From: Syntrophobacterales bacterium
GTDB taxonomy: Bacteria > Desulfobacterota > Syntrophobacteria > Syntrophobacterales > Thermodesulforhabdaceae
Reading direction: 5' to 3'
Length of the DNA stretch: 38,616 nt
Assembly (NCBI GenBank): GCA_026992355.1
Contig: JALXAE010000278.1
Span: forward strand, 1-38,616
Numbering within the stretch: the stretch's first letter is position 1; every line of letters begins with the position of its first letter. The notes below the pieces were generated by a model. That model saw only the letters and a program-made list of their open reading frames with translations, ran no database searches and was not told the DNA's origin. Below, in pieces: positions 9,846 through 18,008 of the stretch. The translations under genes and the position numbers were made by a program.

Positions 9846-10676
9846 ATGATAATGCCAAAGGCTCTTTCCTCAAAAACTAACCTAGTGCCTCTTGAATTGT
9901 ACAAACTAACACCAAAAACCAACTGTGGAAATTGTGGTTATTCTTCATGCCTGGCTTTTGCTACTCACGTAATTAAAGGTGAATCCTCCGTGGACGCATG
10001 TATTCACATGGACGAAGCAGTACGTAAACAGGTAGCCCAAAGGGTGAATGCCCAACGAAAAGAAGGCTATGGGTTGAAAATGAGATCTTTTGATTTTGTT
10101 AAAGAAGATTTTCGAAAAACCGGATTACAAAACATAGCTGAACGCCACAATCTTCCAACAAAGATTTTGAGAGGCAGAATCTATATTTTGTTACCTTACC
10201 TAAACGATACAGCCCTTGTTGGTGAAGATGATATCATAACAGAGTCTGGAAGGAATCTAAGCGAACAGGAAAAGATGTTCATTTACAATTACCTAATTCA
10301 GGGAAAAGGAAATGTTCAAGGTCAGTGGGTCGGTATGGAAGGGTTGCCTGGAAGTATATCTAAAGTAAAAAGTTTGAAAGCTCATTGTGAAGACCCGCTT
10401 TTGAGAACCTTCCAGAATAAGCTTGATAAGGCTAAAAAAATTGGAGAAAAATTTGGCGCAAAAATTGTTAGGGAAGGGGGCGCTGATCTTGGTCTTTTCT
10501 TTCAGGTATTTCCACGTTTACCAATTTTAATCCTCTTCTGGGATAGTGATCCGGAGGATAACTTCCCCGGTAGAGTGAAATTCCTTTATGACAAAGGCGT
10601 TTTGAATGTACTTGATCTTGAGAGCCTCACCTTTGCAAGTGAACATCTGACCAACATGTTGCTTGCCAATACCTAA
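9846..10676 (+). CDS. Fe-S cluster-binding DUF3786 protein
   Basis: A 276-residue protein. The N-terminus has a four-cysteine motif (Cys27, Cys30, Cys35, Cys52, in CGNCGYSSCLAFAT) like the 4Fe-4S domain of the corrinoid protein large subunit of CO dehydrogenase/acetyl-CoA synthase. The rest fits DUF3786, including the FPRLPILILFWDSDPEDNFPG stretch. Such proteins are common in anaerobes and their function is not established. A role in corrinoid or electron-transfer reactions is only inferred from the cysteine motif. ATG 9846 has GGAG 8 bp upstream, and a second ATG lies at 9852. It stands alone, with 130 bp upstream and 183 bp downstream free of genes. Confidence 0.8.
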   Translation: MIMPKALSSKTNLVPLELYKLTPKTNCGNCGYSSCLAFATHVIKGESSVDACIHMDEAVRKQVAQRVNAQRKEGYGLKMRSFDFVKEDFRKTGLQNIAERHNLPTKILRGRIYILLPYLNDTALVGEDDIITESGRNLSEQEKMFIYNYLIQGKGNVQGQWVGMEGLPGSISKVKSLKAHCEDPLLRTFQNKLDKAKKIGEKFGAKIVREGGADLGLFFQVFPRLPILILFWDSDPEDNFPGRVKFLYDKGVLNVLDLESLTFASEHLTNMLLANT

Positions 10677-10859
10677 AAATCGTTTTTTACGTCTTTGCAT
10701 GTGACTGTGATTATTCACGCAAGCACATCGTCCTGTCCCTTTAAAATTGATTATGCTATTAACTTTTGTGAAAATATGAATAAAATTAAGTTGTCGTTTT
10801 TTGTGGATTGTCAATGCACTGTTAATTTTAAAGATTAATTAAAGAATGGAGGTGTAAAA

Positions 10860-11051
10860 ATGAATGAAAAAGAAAAGGAAAAAAGCAATGCCGGAACTCT
10901 TAGCATTGATGCAATGGACGCCCAAGATGTTTTAGAAGACGCAGAGCCATGGGAACCCATTGAAACAAAACTGGTATTGTGGTCATTTGCTGTAGCTATA
11001 ATTGCTCTCATAATCGGTCTGTGGCTCGTTCCAACCTCTATCCTCCATTAA
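10860..11051 (+). CDS. Small single-span membrane protein upstream of YeiH transporter
   Basis: A 63-residue protein with a charged N-terminal half (rich in Lys and Glu, then Asp and Glu) and one strongly hydrophobic segment near residues 39-60 (LWSFAVAIIALIIGLWLV). The start ATG has GGAGG 7 bp upstream. It precedes the next gene by 15 bp and the YeiH-family transporter by about 270 bp in the same direction. I do not recognise a family. The position suggests an accessory subunit of the transporter, which is inferred. Confidence 0.7.
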   Translation: MNEKEKEKSNAGTLSIDAMDAQDVLEDAEPWEPIETKLVLWSFAVAIIALIIGLWLVPTSILH

Positions 11052-11066
11052 CAAAGGAGGAATTTC

Positions 11067-11345
11067 ATGGATCTAACACTTTCTTATCGTGGAAACAAAT
11101 GGATTGCTCACAATGATAAAATGTCTTTTTCCGGGACTACTCTGGATGATCTGGACGATAAGATTAAAACCTTTGTCGTCAAATCTGGCCTGTTAAAAAA
11201 CAAAAACATGTACAAGGTAAAAATGTATTTCAACAACGCCGAAATTCCCGCTTGGATCCGTCAATATGCGCAACACTATTTTAACAGAGTATTGATAATA
11301 AAAGCACGACGGGAGGATGAAAATGACGGATTTATCAAACCGTAA
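11067..11345 (+). CDS. Small soluble protein coupled to YeiH transporter
   Basis: A 92-residue soluble protein with no recognised family, no signal peptide and no membrane span. Its start ATG follows AAAGGAGG. The last 23 bp overlap the transporter start, and the transporter ribosome site (GGGAGG) lies inside this gene, so the two are translationally coupled. The N-terminal half alternates beta-like strands (LTLSYRGNKWIAHND) with a Leu/Asp-rich helix (LDDLDDKIKTFV). A regulatory or cytosolic partner role is possible but unproven. Confidence 0.7.
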   Translation: MDLTLSYRGNKWIAHNDKMSFSGTTLDDLDDKIKTFVVKSGLLKNKNMYKVKMYFNNAEIPAWIRQYAQHYFNRVLIIKARREDENDGFIKP

Positions 11346-12918
11346 GTGGTATACTGGTATGCTTACGCAGGAAGACTGGTGGGCTGTATGGCTGGGACTT
11401 GGTTTTTTCTTCATCTCCCTGCTAAATATCTGGGGCATTGATCTAGTGGGTTGGGTTACTTACCCAACTAAATGGGTGTTCCATGTTCCTGAGGGAGGCA
11501 AAGGCGCAATAAGCCACGCCTTTTATGCACTTGGAAAGAAGTACAGCCTCACCGCAAAAGGTTTCTACAGTAAACTGGGTTGGTGGTCGGTTATCTGGAC
11601 TTATGTAATATTTGGAATTGCGACCACTATAGGCGCAATTTGCATGAAATGGGATATTAAAAGGTTCGTTGCCGGCTGGACCATAATTTATTTTCTGACC
11701 ATTGCCACCTGGTTTGTTGGTCATCATGCATTTTTTGCCGCAACAAAGGTCAACTGGCATAAGTATGGACTAAATTTTGCTCTATCCTTGGGCGGGGGAG
11801 CTTCATTCATTCTTGCACTTATCGTGGGCTTGATCATTGGCAACTTCTTCAAAGGATTTGCTAACTATCTCAGCGAAGCGGCTAAACCGGAATGGTATAT
11901 AAAAACAGCCATTGTTTATTTGGGAGCCAAACTCGGATATTTGCCTATCAAATTATCTGGATTCTCCCAAAAGTTAGGTAAGGTGGCCACAAAGCTAACT
12001 TTTGAGCTCTTCATCGCCGGAGCAGCCGCCACGGTGGTGGCCTATATGATTTTTTGGCCTGGTATTTACGTTATTGCCCGAAAAATTTTTAAACTCCCTA
12101 GAAAAACAGCGGCTGTTCTGGGATCTGGAATATCTATATGCGGGGTATCCGCCGCGGTTGCAACAGGAGGAGCAGTTAGAGCTCGGCCTGTGGTATCCAT
12201 TATGGTTTCCGCTCTTGTTGTTGTATGGGCTGTTATTGAGCTCATAATTTTGCCTGGTTTCTTCACTCATATATGGCCCGGCACGAAGGATCCCTTGGTA
12301 GCAGGAGCAGCAATGGGAATGTCTGTAAAAACAGATGGTGCCGACGCCGCAGCGGGAGAGCTTCTCGATATTTTCCTTCGAAACAAAGTCCAGGTAGAAA
12401 CAAACGGTCAGGTTGTCTGGCCTGAAGGTATTATTACCGCTAGTGCTGTCATGACCAAGATCTGGATTGACGTGTTTATCGGAATCTGGGCATTTATACT
12501 GGCAATGGTCTGGGTTTACAAAGTAGAAAGAAGACCTGGTGAATATGTGCCACCCTCAGAAGTATGGCACCGTTTTCCCAAGTTCGTCATAGGTTACTTC
12601 GTAGCATGGCTGGTGCTACTGGCTATATTCTTTGGTCCTGGACACAAAGGAGCGCCAGAAGGGATGGCTCTTCTAAAATCCGTAAAAGCTGGAGTGGTTC
12701 CCGTCGAAAAGGGTATGAGAAAACTCTTTTTCATGCTGACCTTTATGAGCCTAGGAATTATCACTGATTTTCGTAAACTCAAAGAATGTCAGTTTGGCAA
12801 GATGGTCTGGGTTTATTTTGTGGGATTGTTCCTGTTCATCATCCCAGTTGCAATCATAGTCGCCTACATTTTCCACCATGGAATGCAACTGCCGAACATT
12901 GCTCAATATGTACAGTAA
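11323..12918 (+). CDS. YeiH-family putative sulfate exporter, long form
   Basis: A roughly 531-residue polytopic membrane protein of the Cons_hypoth698/YeiH family, sometimes annotated as a putative sulfate exporter. The family core is visible in AAVLGSGISICGVSAAVATG and GAAMGMSVKTDGADAAAG. Known YeiH proteins have about 340 residues. This one has extra hydrophobic helices in the first 160 residues and a longer C-terminal part, about 12 spans in all. I chose ATG 11323 because GGGAGG at 11311-11316 fits it. The ATG at 11317 touches the ribosome site. The transported substrate is unknown. A sulfate or sulfite role suits a sulfate reducer but is inferred. A strong terminator follows at 12932. 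Confidence 0.82.
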   Translation: MTDLSNRKWYTGMLTQEDWWAVWLGLGFFFISLLNIWGIDLVGWVTYPTKWVFHVPEGGKGAISHAFYALGKKYSLTAKGFYSKLGWWSVIWTYVIFGIATTIGAICMKWDIKRFVAGWTIIYFLTIATWFVGHHAFFAATKVNWHKYGLNFALSLGGGASFILALIVGLIIGNFFKGFANYLSEAAKPEWYIKTAIVYLGAKLGYLPIKLSGFSQKLGKVATKLTFELFIAGAAATVVAYMIFWPGIYVIARKIFKLPRKTAAVLGSGISICGVSAAVATGGAVRARPVVSIMVSALVVVWAVIELIILPGFFTHIWPGTKDPLVAGAAMGMSVKTDGADAAAGELLDIFLRNKVQVETNGQVVWPEGIITASAVMTKIWIDVFIGIWAFILAMVWVYKVERRPGEYVPPSEVWHRFPKFVIGYFVAWLVLLAIFFGPGHKGAPEGMALLKSVKAGVVPVEKGMRKLFFMLTFMSLGIITDFRKLKECQFGKMVWVYFVGLFLFIIPVAIIVAYIFHHGMQLPNIAQYVQ

Positions 12919-12931
12919 ATAAGTAATCAAC

Positions 12932-12967
12932 AACGGAGGTCTTGCTGAAGACCTCCGTTTTAATTTT
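12932..12967 (+). terminator. Intrinsic terminator after YeiH transporter
   Basis: A perfect 12-bp stem (AACGGAGGTCTT / AAGACCTCCGTT) with a GCTG loop is followed by TTTTAATTTT. It ends the small-protein/transporter unit and separates it from the convergent mgtE gene. Confidence 0.9.
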
Positions 12968-12983
12968 AAAAAGCATGATTAGG

Positions 12984-14363
12984 TTAAATGCCTAATACAA
13001 TCTTACAAATGGAAAAGTAAACTAGCATACCCATTATATCCATCAAAGTGGACAAGGTGGGACCTGACACAATAGCTGGATCTAATTTTAACGCTGCAGC
13101 CAATAAAGGCAAAACTCCTCCCAAAAGAGAAGCCACTATTACTTGAGTCGCAAAGGCCAAACCAATTGCCAACCCAACCGTTGAAAGAGAAAAACCTGAT
13201 GGAACCTCAGCTCCAGAAGTAAAGTAAGTGATTTTAAACCATAACAGCAACCCTAGAACCAGGGCCAGTAAAAGGCTCACTTTAAATTCTTTAAATATAA
13301 CCTTTAAAAAATCCTTTAAAGAAATCTCCCTTAGCGCCAAAGCCCTGATAACCATAATTGCCGACTGACTGCCAGTATTTCCTCCTGTTGCGGTCATCAT
13401 TGGCATATAAAAGGCCAGAATAAGAAATTGATTTAAGACATCCTCAAAATGCCTGATTATCATTCCTGAAAACAACTCCAGACCAGCAAGTCCTATTACC
13501 CAGGGTGCACGTTTTCTAAAGTATTCCAGAGTGGACAACTTCATATAAACACCAGCTTCGTGAGGCCCACCTATTGCTGTAAACTTTTCTATGTCTTCCG
13601 TGTTCTCCTGGGTAATAACATCAACGGCATCATCATGAGTAATAATGCCCACCAGAACATTGTCACCATTTACAATGGGAAGTGCCAGAAGGTCATATTT
13701 CTGAATCATTCTAGCAACATCTTCCTGGTCATCTGTAACCCTGGCAAAAATGACATCTTTATGCATTACATCACGAACTAACTTGTGTGGCGGAGCAAGG
13801 ATTAAATCTTTCAAGGAAACCAATCCAATGAGGCGCCGTTTTTCGTCCACTACATAAGCGTAATAAATGGTCTCTTTATCTGGAGCTTCTAATCTTATAC
13901 GTTCGAGTGCTTCTCGAACTGTAATATCCGGAGGGAGCGCCACATAGTCGGAAGTCATCACCGCTCCAGCAGTCCCTTCCGGATAGGATGCCAGTTTCCG
14001 CAAGTCTTCTCTTTCAGCTTTAGCAAGAGCAGGCAAAATCAGGTCCTGTTTTTCTGGAGGAAATCTCTTGAACAGATCCACTCGATCATCTGGAGGCATG
14101 TCAGATATAAGCTGAGCTAATTCATCTCTTGAAAGAGTCTCCGCTATATCCAATTGCACGTCTTCGTCGAAATTACTGAAAATTTCTGCTCTTAACGAAG
14201 GTTCCAGGGATCTTAGAATACGCCATATTTCTTTTGGGCTAAGGGTTGCCAGAAAATCTGCTACCGCTTTAGGATGCATAAAACGGCAAAAGTCTTGAAT
14301 TGTAGTAACATCGTTCTTGGACAAGAGTTCTCGCAACTCAGGAGCAAGTAGAGGATTTCTCAT
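12984..14363 (-). CDS. mgtE: Magnesium transporter MgtE
   Basis: A 459-residue MgtE-type magnesium channel. It has a helical MgtE_N domain (about 20-125), two CBS domains (about 135-255) that sense cytosolic magnesium, and five C-terminal membrane helices containing the pore signature PMMTATGGNTGSQSA. It imports magnesium across the inner membrane. ATG 14363 has a perfect GGAGGTGA site 7 nt upstream. Longer in-frame starts (for example TTG 14429) would run through that site and lack a ribosome site. The leader upstream can form alternative RNA structures that hide or expose the ribosome site (14364-14620), so translation is probably regulated. Confidence 0.95.
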   Translation of the reverse strand: MRNPLLAPELRELLSKNDVTTIQDFCRFMHPKAVADFLATLSPKEIWRILRSLEPSLRAEIFSNFDEDVQLDIAETLSRDELAQLISDMPPDDRVDLFKRFPPEKQDLILPALAKAEREDLRKLASYPEGTAGAVMTSDYVALPPDITVREALERIRLEAPDKETIYYAYVVDEKRRLIGLVSLKDLILAPPHKLVRDVMHKDVIFARVTDDQEDVARMIQKYDLLALPIVNGDNVLVGIITHDDAVDVITQENTEDIEKFTAIGGPHEAGVYMKLSTLEYFRKRAPWVIGLAGLELFSGMIIRHFEDVLNQFLILAFYMPMMTATGGNTGSQSAIMVIRALALREISLKDFLKVIFKEFKVSLLLALVLGLLLWFKITYFTSGAEVPSGFSLSTVGLAIGLAFATQVIVASLLGGVLPLLAAALKLDPAIVSGPTLSTLMDIMGMLVYFSICKIVLGI

Positions 14364-14620
14364 GATAAGCTCACCTCCCAACTCCAGCCGCACTGCACAC
14401 GGAATGCGGCCGGAGGTGAGCTTAGACAAGGAGGGCTTCTAGAAAGCTCACAACGCCTGCCGCATTCCGTATAACATGCGGCCCGGAAAAAACTTCTCTT
14501 AGTTTTGAACAACCGAATGGTGCAGAGACATCCTGTAACCCTGCACCGAAAAGCTTGCTACTGTCAGAGTCATTCATATCCTTTTAGTTCCCCTAAAAAC
14601 TTAGGAACTAACAGGCACCC
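14364..14620 (-). promoter_or_regulatory. Structured mgtE leader, candidate riboswitch or attenuator
   Basis: The mgtE leader holds several exactly complementary segments. The segment at 14412-14423 (mRNA AAGCTCACCTCC) pairs over 12 bp with the ribosome site at 14367-14378 (mRNA GGAGGTGAGCTT). It also pairs over 8 bp with 14444-14451 (mRNA GTGAGCTT). Segment 14459-14470 pairs over 12 bp with 14399-14410, or over 7 bp with 14476-14482. The two folds exclude each other and would switch translation off or on. Two further hairpins lie upstream (14519-14547 and 14584-14611) and could belong to a sensing domain. The ligand is unknown. Magnesium is inferred from the gene, and I cannot match the sequence to the M-box consensus. 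Nothing recognisable lies in 14621-14778. Confidence 0.7.
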
Positions 14621-14778
14621 GATATCCAGAAATGAAACTGTTTTCTACAGATTCGGATACCTGACCAAAATATCACTCATAAAATTCAAACGTCTGAAAA
14701 ATATCCATGATTTTTCTCTAGTCAAGAAAATTTATGCAGATTTAAGCGCAAAAATTTGATTTTCGCCAGAATTAATCC

Positions 14779-16602
14779 TTAAACCAGGGAACCCAGCTTA
14801 TCCAAATAACACTTGGGAACTGCTCGAGCTAGCTGTTCTGTCCAAAATTCATAATAAATCCCATGTTTTTCCATCAGCTCCTCGTGGGTTCCCTTTTCAA
14901 TAATCTGTCCCTTTTTTAAAACCAAAATTAAATCCGAATTAGCTATAAGAGGCAAAAAATGAGAGACTATAATGATTGTTCTTCTTTCCATTAACCTGTC
15001 AAAGGCTTCCATTACTTTAGATTCTGAGCACGGATCCAGACCAGACGTAGGTTCATCCAAGAGAAGTATAGGGGCATCGCGCAACAGGGCTCTAGCTATG
15101 TGAAGTCGCTTTGCCTGACCGCCAGAAAGTTCGACACCTCCGGGACCAAGTAAGGTTTCATAACCGTAAGGTAGTCTTACGATAAACTCATGAGCATTAG
15201 CTTTTTTGGCCGCTTCTATTATCTCTTCCTTAGTAACATGTCTTTCAGGACACCCTAAGGCTATATTTTCGTAAACAGAAGCATGAAAAATTACCTGTTC
15301 TTGAGGTACCACAGCTATTTGTTTTCTTAAAGAAGAAATAGTATACCCTCTAATATCCACTCCATCCAAAAGGATTCTTCCCGACACAGGATCAAAAAAC
15401 CTGGGAATTAGACCCAGTATAGTGGATTTACCGGAGCCAGAATCTCCCACTATTGCGACCTTCTGCCCCTTTAAAACTCTGAAAGATATGTTCTTTAAAA
15501 CCATCTCCTTTCCATCATAACTAAAACTGACATTTTCAAAGCAAATTTCCTTTGAAAAAGGAGGAGCTGGAACGGCTGTGTCAGATTCACAAACACCAAG
15601 TTCACACGGGGTTACATTCAAAACCTCAATTATTCGATCATAACTTGCTGAGGCTTTTGACATCTTCCCAAGATATTTAGTTAATTCCCGAACAGGTTTA
15701 TACATACTACGTAGATAATTCATAAAAACAATTAATTCACCGGGGGTTATATGCCCCTCCTTGATTCTATACACGCCCACCAGCACCACAATGGCTGTTC
15801 CGGTAGCAAGCATAAAATTTATTACGGCGGTGTATTGTCCTTCGTAGGCTCCCGCTTTTTCACTCGCCAGGATGCTTTCATCACAAAATTTAGCAAATCT
15901 TTGCAGTTCCTGATCTTTCAAACCCAGAATTTTTAAACACCTAAGAGTCTTTGTGGCTGTTTCAACAACAGCCATAATTCTCGATTCGTGCTGTCTTTTT
16001 TGTTTTGAAAAAGTCTTAATTCTGTCAGTAAAAAAATAAGTTGCAAAGGCAAGCAAAGGAGACATAAAAGTCACAAGCAGAGCGAAGGGATAATCAAGAT
16101 ACAACATTATGACAAAAATCCCCAAAAATGTCGGCAAACTCCTAAAAAGAAGAACTGAACCTCCTTCTATCATTGCCTGAACATTGTCAGTATCTGACGT
16201 AATTCTCGAAAGGATTTCACCCGACCCAAGTTTTTGAAAATATCCAATTGGAAGCTCTAAAACATGCTCAAATACCTTTAACCTCAGGCCTTTTACAATC
16301 CTTTGTTTGAGGCGCACCAAAATAACATTATGAAAATAGAGCGCAATCCCCGCCAACAAAGCTATAATGACCATGGCGGGTACCATCACCCAAAGTAATC
16401 GATTTTTGCTTATGACTAAAATCAAATCATGGGGTATCGGTTTGTTAAGGATCACATAGTCAAAAATTGACTGAAGAGGCCAAGGCTCTAGTACCGACAA
16501 TCCAGCCTGAAGGATAAGACACGCAAAAAGCCCTACTAAGGACAGCCTCTGTTCCCAGAGCAAAGCCCCTAACAGATTATATTTATGTTTTTTTTGAACC
16601 AC
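14779..16602 (-). CDS. ABC exporter, fused membrane and ATPase domains (MsbA/LmrA type)
   Basis: A roughly 607-residue half-transporter expected to work as a homodimer. It has six N-terminal membrane helices (about 20-320) and a C-terminal ATPase with Walker A (VGDSGSGKST), signature LSGGQAKR and Walker B (ILLLDEPTSGLDP). The substrate cannot be deduced. Lipid, peptide or drug export are all compatible. No ATG lies near the N-terminus. GTG 16602 with CAGGGA upstream is my choice, and TTG 16629 is the alternative. It is encoded upstream of mgtE on the same strand, but 416 bp separate the genes. Its signature has Ala-Lys in place of the usual Arg-Gln, a minor variation. Confidence 0.88.
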   Translation of the reverse strand: MVQKKHKYNLLGALLWEQRLSLVGLFACLILQAGLSVLEPWPLQSIFDYVILNKPIPHDLILVISKNRLLWVMVPAMVIIALLAGIALYFHNVILVRLKQRIVKGLRLKVFEHVLELPIGYFQKLGSGEILSRITSDTDNVQAMIEGGSVLLFRSLPTFLGIFVIMLYLDYPFALLVTFMSPLLAFATYFFTDRIKTFSKQKRQHESRIMAVVETATKTLRCLKILGLKDQELQRFAKFCDESILASEKAGAYEGQYTAVINFMLATGTAIVVLVGVYRIKEGHITPGELIVFMNYLRSMYKPVRELTKYLGKMSKASASYDRIIEVLNVTPCELGVCESDTAVPAPPFSKEICFENVSFSYDGKEMVLKNISFRVLKGQKVAIVGDSGSGKSTILGLIPRFFDPVSGRILLDGVDIRGYTISSLRKQIAVVPQEQVIFHASVYENIALGCPERHVTKEEIIEAAKKANAHEFIVRLPYGYETLLGPGGVELSGGQAKRLHIARALLRDAPILLLDEPTSGLDPCSESKVMEAFDRLMERRTIIIVSHFLPLIANSDLILVLKKGQIIEKGTHEELMEKHGIYYEFWTEQLARAVPKCYLDKLGSLV

Positions 16603-16848
16603 TGATATTCCCTGCCCCAAATGCAACAATACTTATCGGCACCTTTATGTTAATCAGTTTCACAATAGCTTCAATCACATTACATCTTTATTTTTAACTA
16701 ACCTTTACAGAAAAGCTATAGTATTTCTTCTAAAAAGACCTCCACGTTTACTTAACCGAACAATAACCAACACCCCACCAATAGTATTATAGCTGAACAC
16801 ACCGCAGAAAACAGTTAACCTAGCCGTAATTTTATGCCATAGTCTAAA

Positions 16849-16879
16849 CAGTTTTTAAACTGCTTCCAATCTGTATTGG
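16849..16879 (+). promoter_or_regulatory. Two adjacent dyads before threonine aldolase
   Basis: CAGTTTTTAAACTG (16849-16862) and CCAATCTGTATTGG (16866-16879) are perfect inverted repeats, 6+2+6 and 5+4+5. They stand side by side, 20-51 bp before the start codon at 16900. They could be operators or leader hairpins. The rest of the 297-bp divergent gap shows only AT-rich sequence with no convincing promoter pair. Confidence 0.4.
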
Positions 16880-16899
16880 TGTAGTAGGAGAGGATAAAA

Positions 16900-17949
16900 A
16901 TGCTGATACCGCTTTATAGCGATACGGAAACCAAACCCTCAGAACCAATGCGCAAAGCTATGGCAAAAGCTGTAGTAGGAGACGAACAAAGAGGACTGGA
17001 TCCAACGGTAAACCGCCTGCTCGATATGGTATGCAACCTACTGGGAAAAGAATCTGCCCTATTTCTTCCGACGGGTACTATGTGTAATCTCGTTTCTGTA
17101 AAGACCCACACTCAACCTGGAGGAGCTTTAATAACCGATAATATGTCTCACATTCTACGGGCGGAAGCAGGAGGCTTTGCTTTGGTCTCTCAAGTTCACA
17201 TAGAAACCGTTTACACTAAAAGGGGAGTATTCACAGCGTCTGATATTGAAAATGCTTACAACAGAATAAAAACCATCCCATGGCCATATTCTCCAACACC
17301 AGTTTTAGTATCGGTGGAACAAACGCACAACTTTGGAGGAGGGACAGTATGGAAATTGGAAGAACTGCAAGAAACCACAAATAAAGCAAGGGAATTAGGG
17401 CTTGCTGTGCACATGGATGGCGCTCGATTATTTAATGCTGTCATCGCTTCAGGAACCCCTGCTAAAGAATTTGCCTCCTGTGTGGATTCCTTGTGGATCG
17501 ATTTTACCAAGGGTCTCGGGGCGCCCATGGGTGCTGTATTGGCCGGCTCAAAAGAATTTATAAACAAATCTAGGAAATATAAACACTTGTTTGGTGGCGC
17601 AATGAGGCAGGCGGGAATTATTGCGGCAGCATGCATCTATGCCCTTGAACACAACATCGAGCGCATTGCCGAAGATCACGAAAACGCCCAAAAACTGGCA
17701 CATGAACTGGCCAATATAGATGGAATTACAGTTTTAACTCCCGACCCTGAATCTAATATGGTTTTCTTCAAACTAACTGACCTGGCAATTAGCACAAAGG
17801 ACTTTTTAGAAGAACTTGAAAAGAATGGTATAGCCATGGGAGCAATAGGAGAAAGCATTAGAGCAGTTACACACTTAGACATATCACCGAAAGACGTGGA
17901 TAGGACTGCTTTGACAATAGCAAAGATCTGTAAAGCATATAAAAAATAA
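16900..17949 (+). CDS. ltaE: Low-specificity L-threonine aldolase
   Basis: A 349-residue PLP-dependent enzyme of the beta-eliminating lyase/threonine aldolase family, which cleaves L-threonine or L-allo-threonine to glycine and acetaldehyde. Visible motifs are the N-terminal LYSDTETKPSEPMRKAM, the substrate loop LFLPTGTMCNLVSV, HMDGARLFNA with the PLP-ring Asp, and DFTKGLGAPMG with the Schiff-base lysine at about 204. The length is typical. ATG 16900 is preceded by AGGAGAGG. It is convergent with the Sua5/YciO gene, with a GC-rich hairpin at 17966-17987 between them. Confidence 0.93.
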   Translation: MLIPLYSDTETKPSEPMRKAMAKAVVGDEQRGLDPTVNRLLDMVCNLLGKESALFLPTGTMCNLVSVKTHTQPGGALITDNMSHILRAEAGGFALVSQVHIETVYTKRGVFTASDIENAYNRIKTIPWPYSPTPVLVSVEQTHNFGGGTVWKLEELQETTNKARELGLAVHMDGARLFNAVIASGTPAKEFASCVDSLWIDFTKGLGAPMGAVLAGSKEFINKSRKYKHLFGGAMRQAGIIAAACIYALEHNIERIAEDHENAQKLAHELANIDGITVLTPDPESNMVFFKLTDLAISTKDFLEELEKNGIAMGAIGESIRAVTHLDISPKDVDRTALTIAKICKAYKK

Positions 17950-17965
17950 TCCGTTGATTTTTGAA

Positions 17966-17987
17966 GTCGGTGGCCCAAGCCACCGAC
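17966..17987. terminator. GC-rich hairpin between convergent genes
   Basis: A 9-bp stem (GTCGGTGGC / GCCACCGAC) with a CCAA loop lies 17 bp after the threonine aldolase stop and 22 bp from the stop of the opposing gene. Neither side has a clear T run, so it may only assist termination or protect mRNA ends. Confidence 0.5.
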
Positions 17988-18008
17988 CAAATCGTGCAAT
18001 TTCCAATT

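Noticed and set aside
14505-14759. Plus-strand ORF of 84 codons opposite the mgtE leader
   Set aside because: Antisense to a structured leader, with no ribosome site and no recognisable domain. Its composition is non-coding-like.
17966-17987. The GC-rich hairpin between ltaE and the Sua5/YciO gene as a riboswitch or attachment site
   Set aside because: It lies between converging stops and has only simple stem-loop structure, so a terminator or mRNA-end role is simpler.
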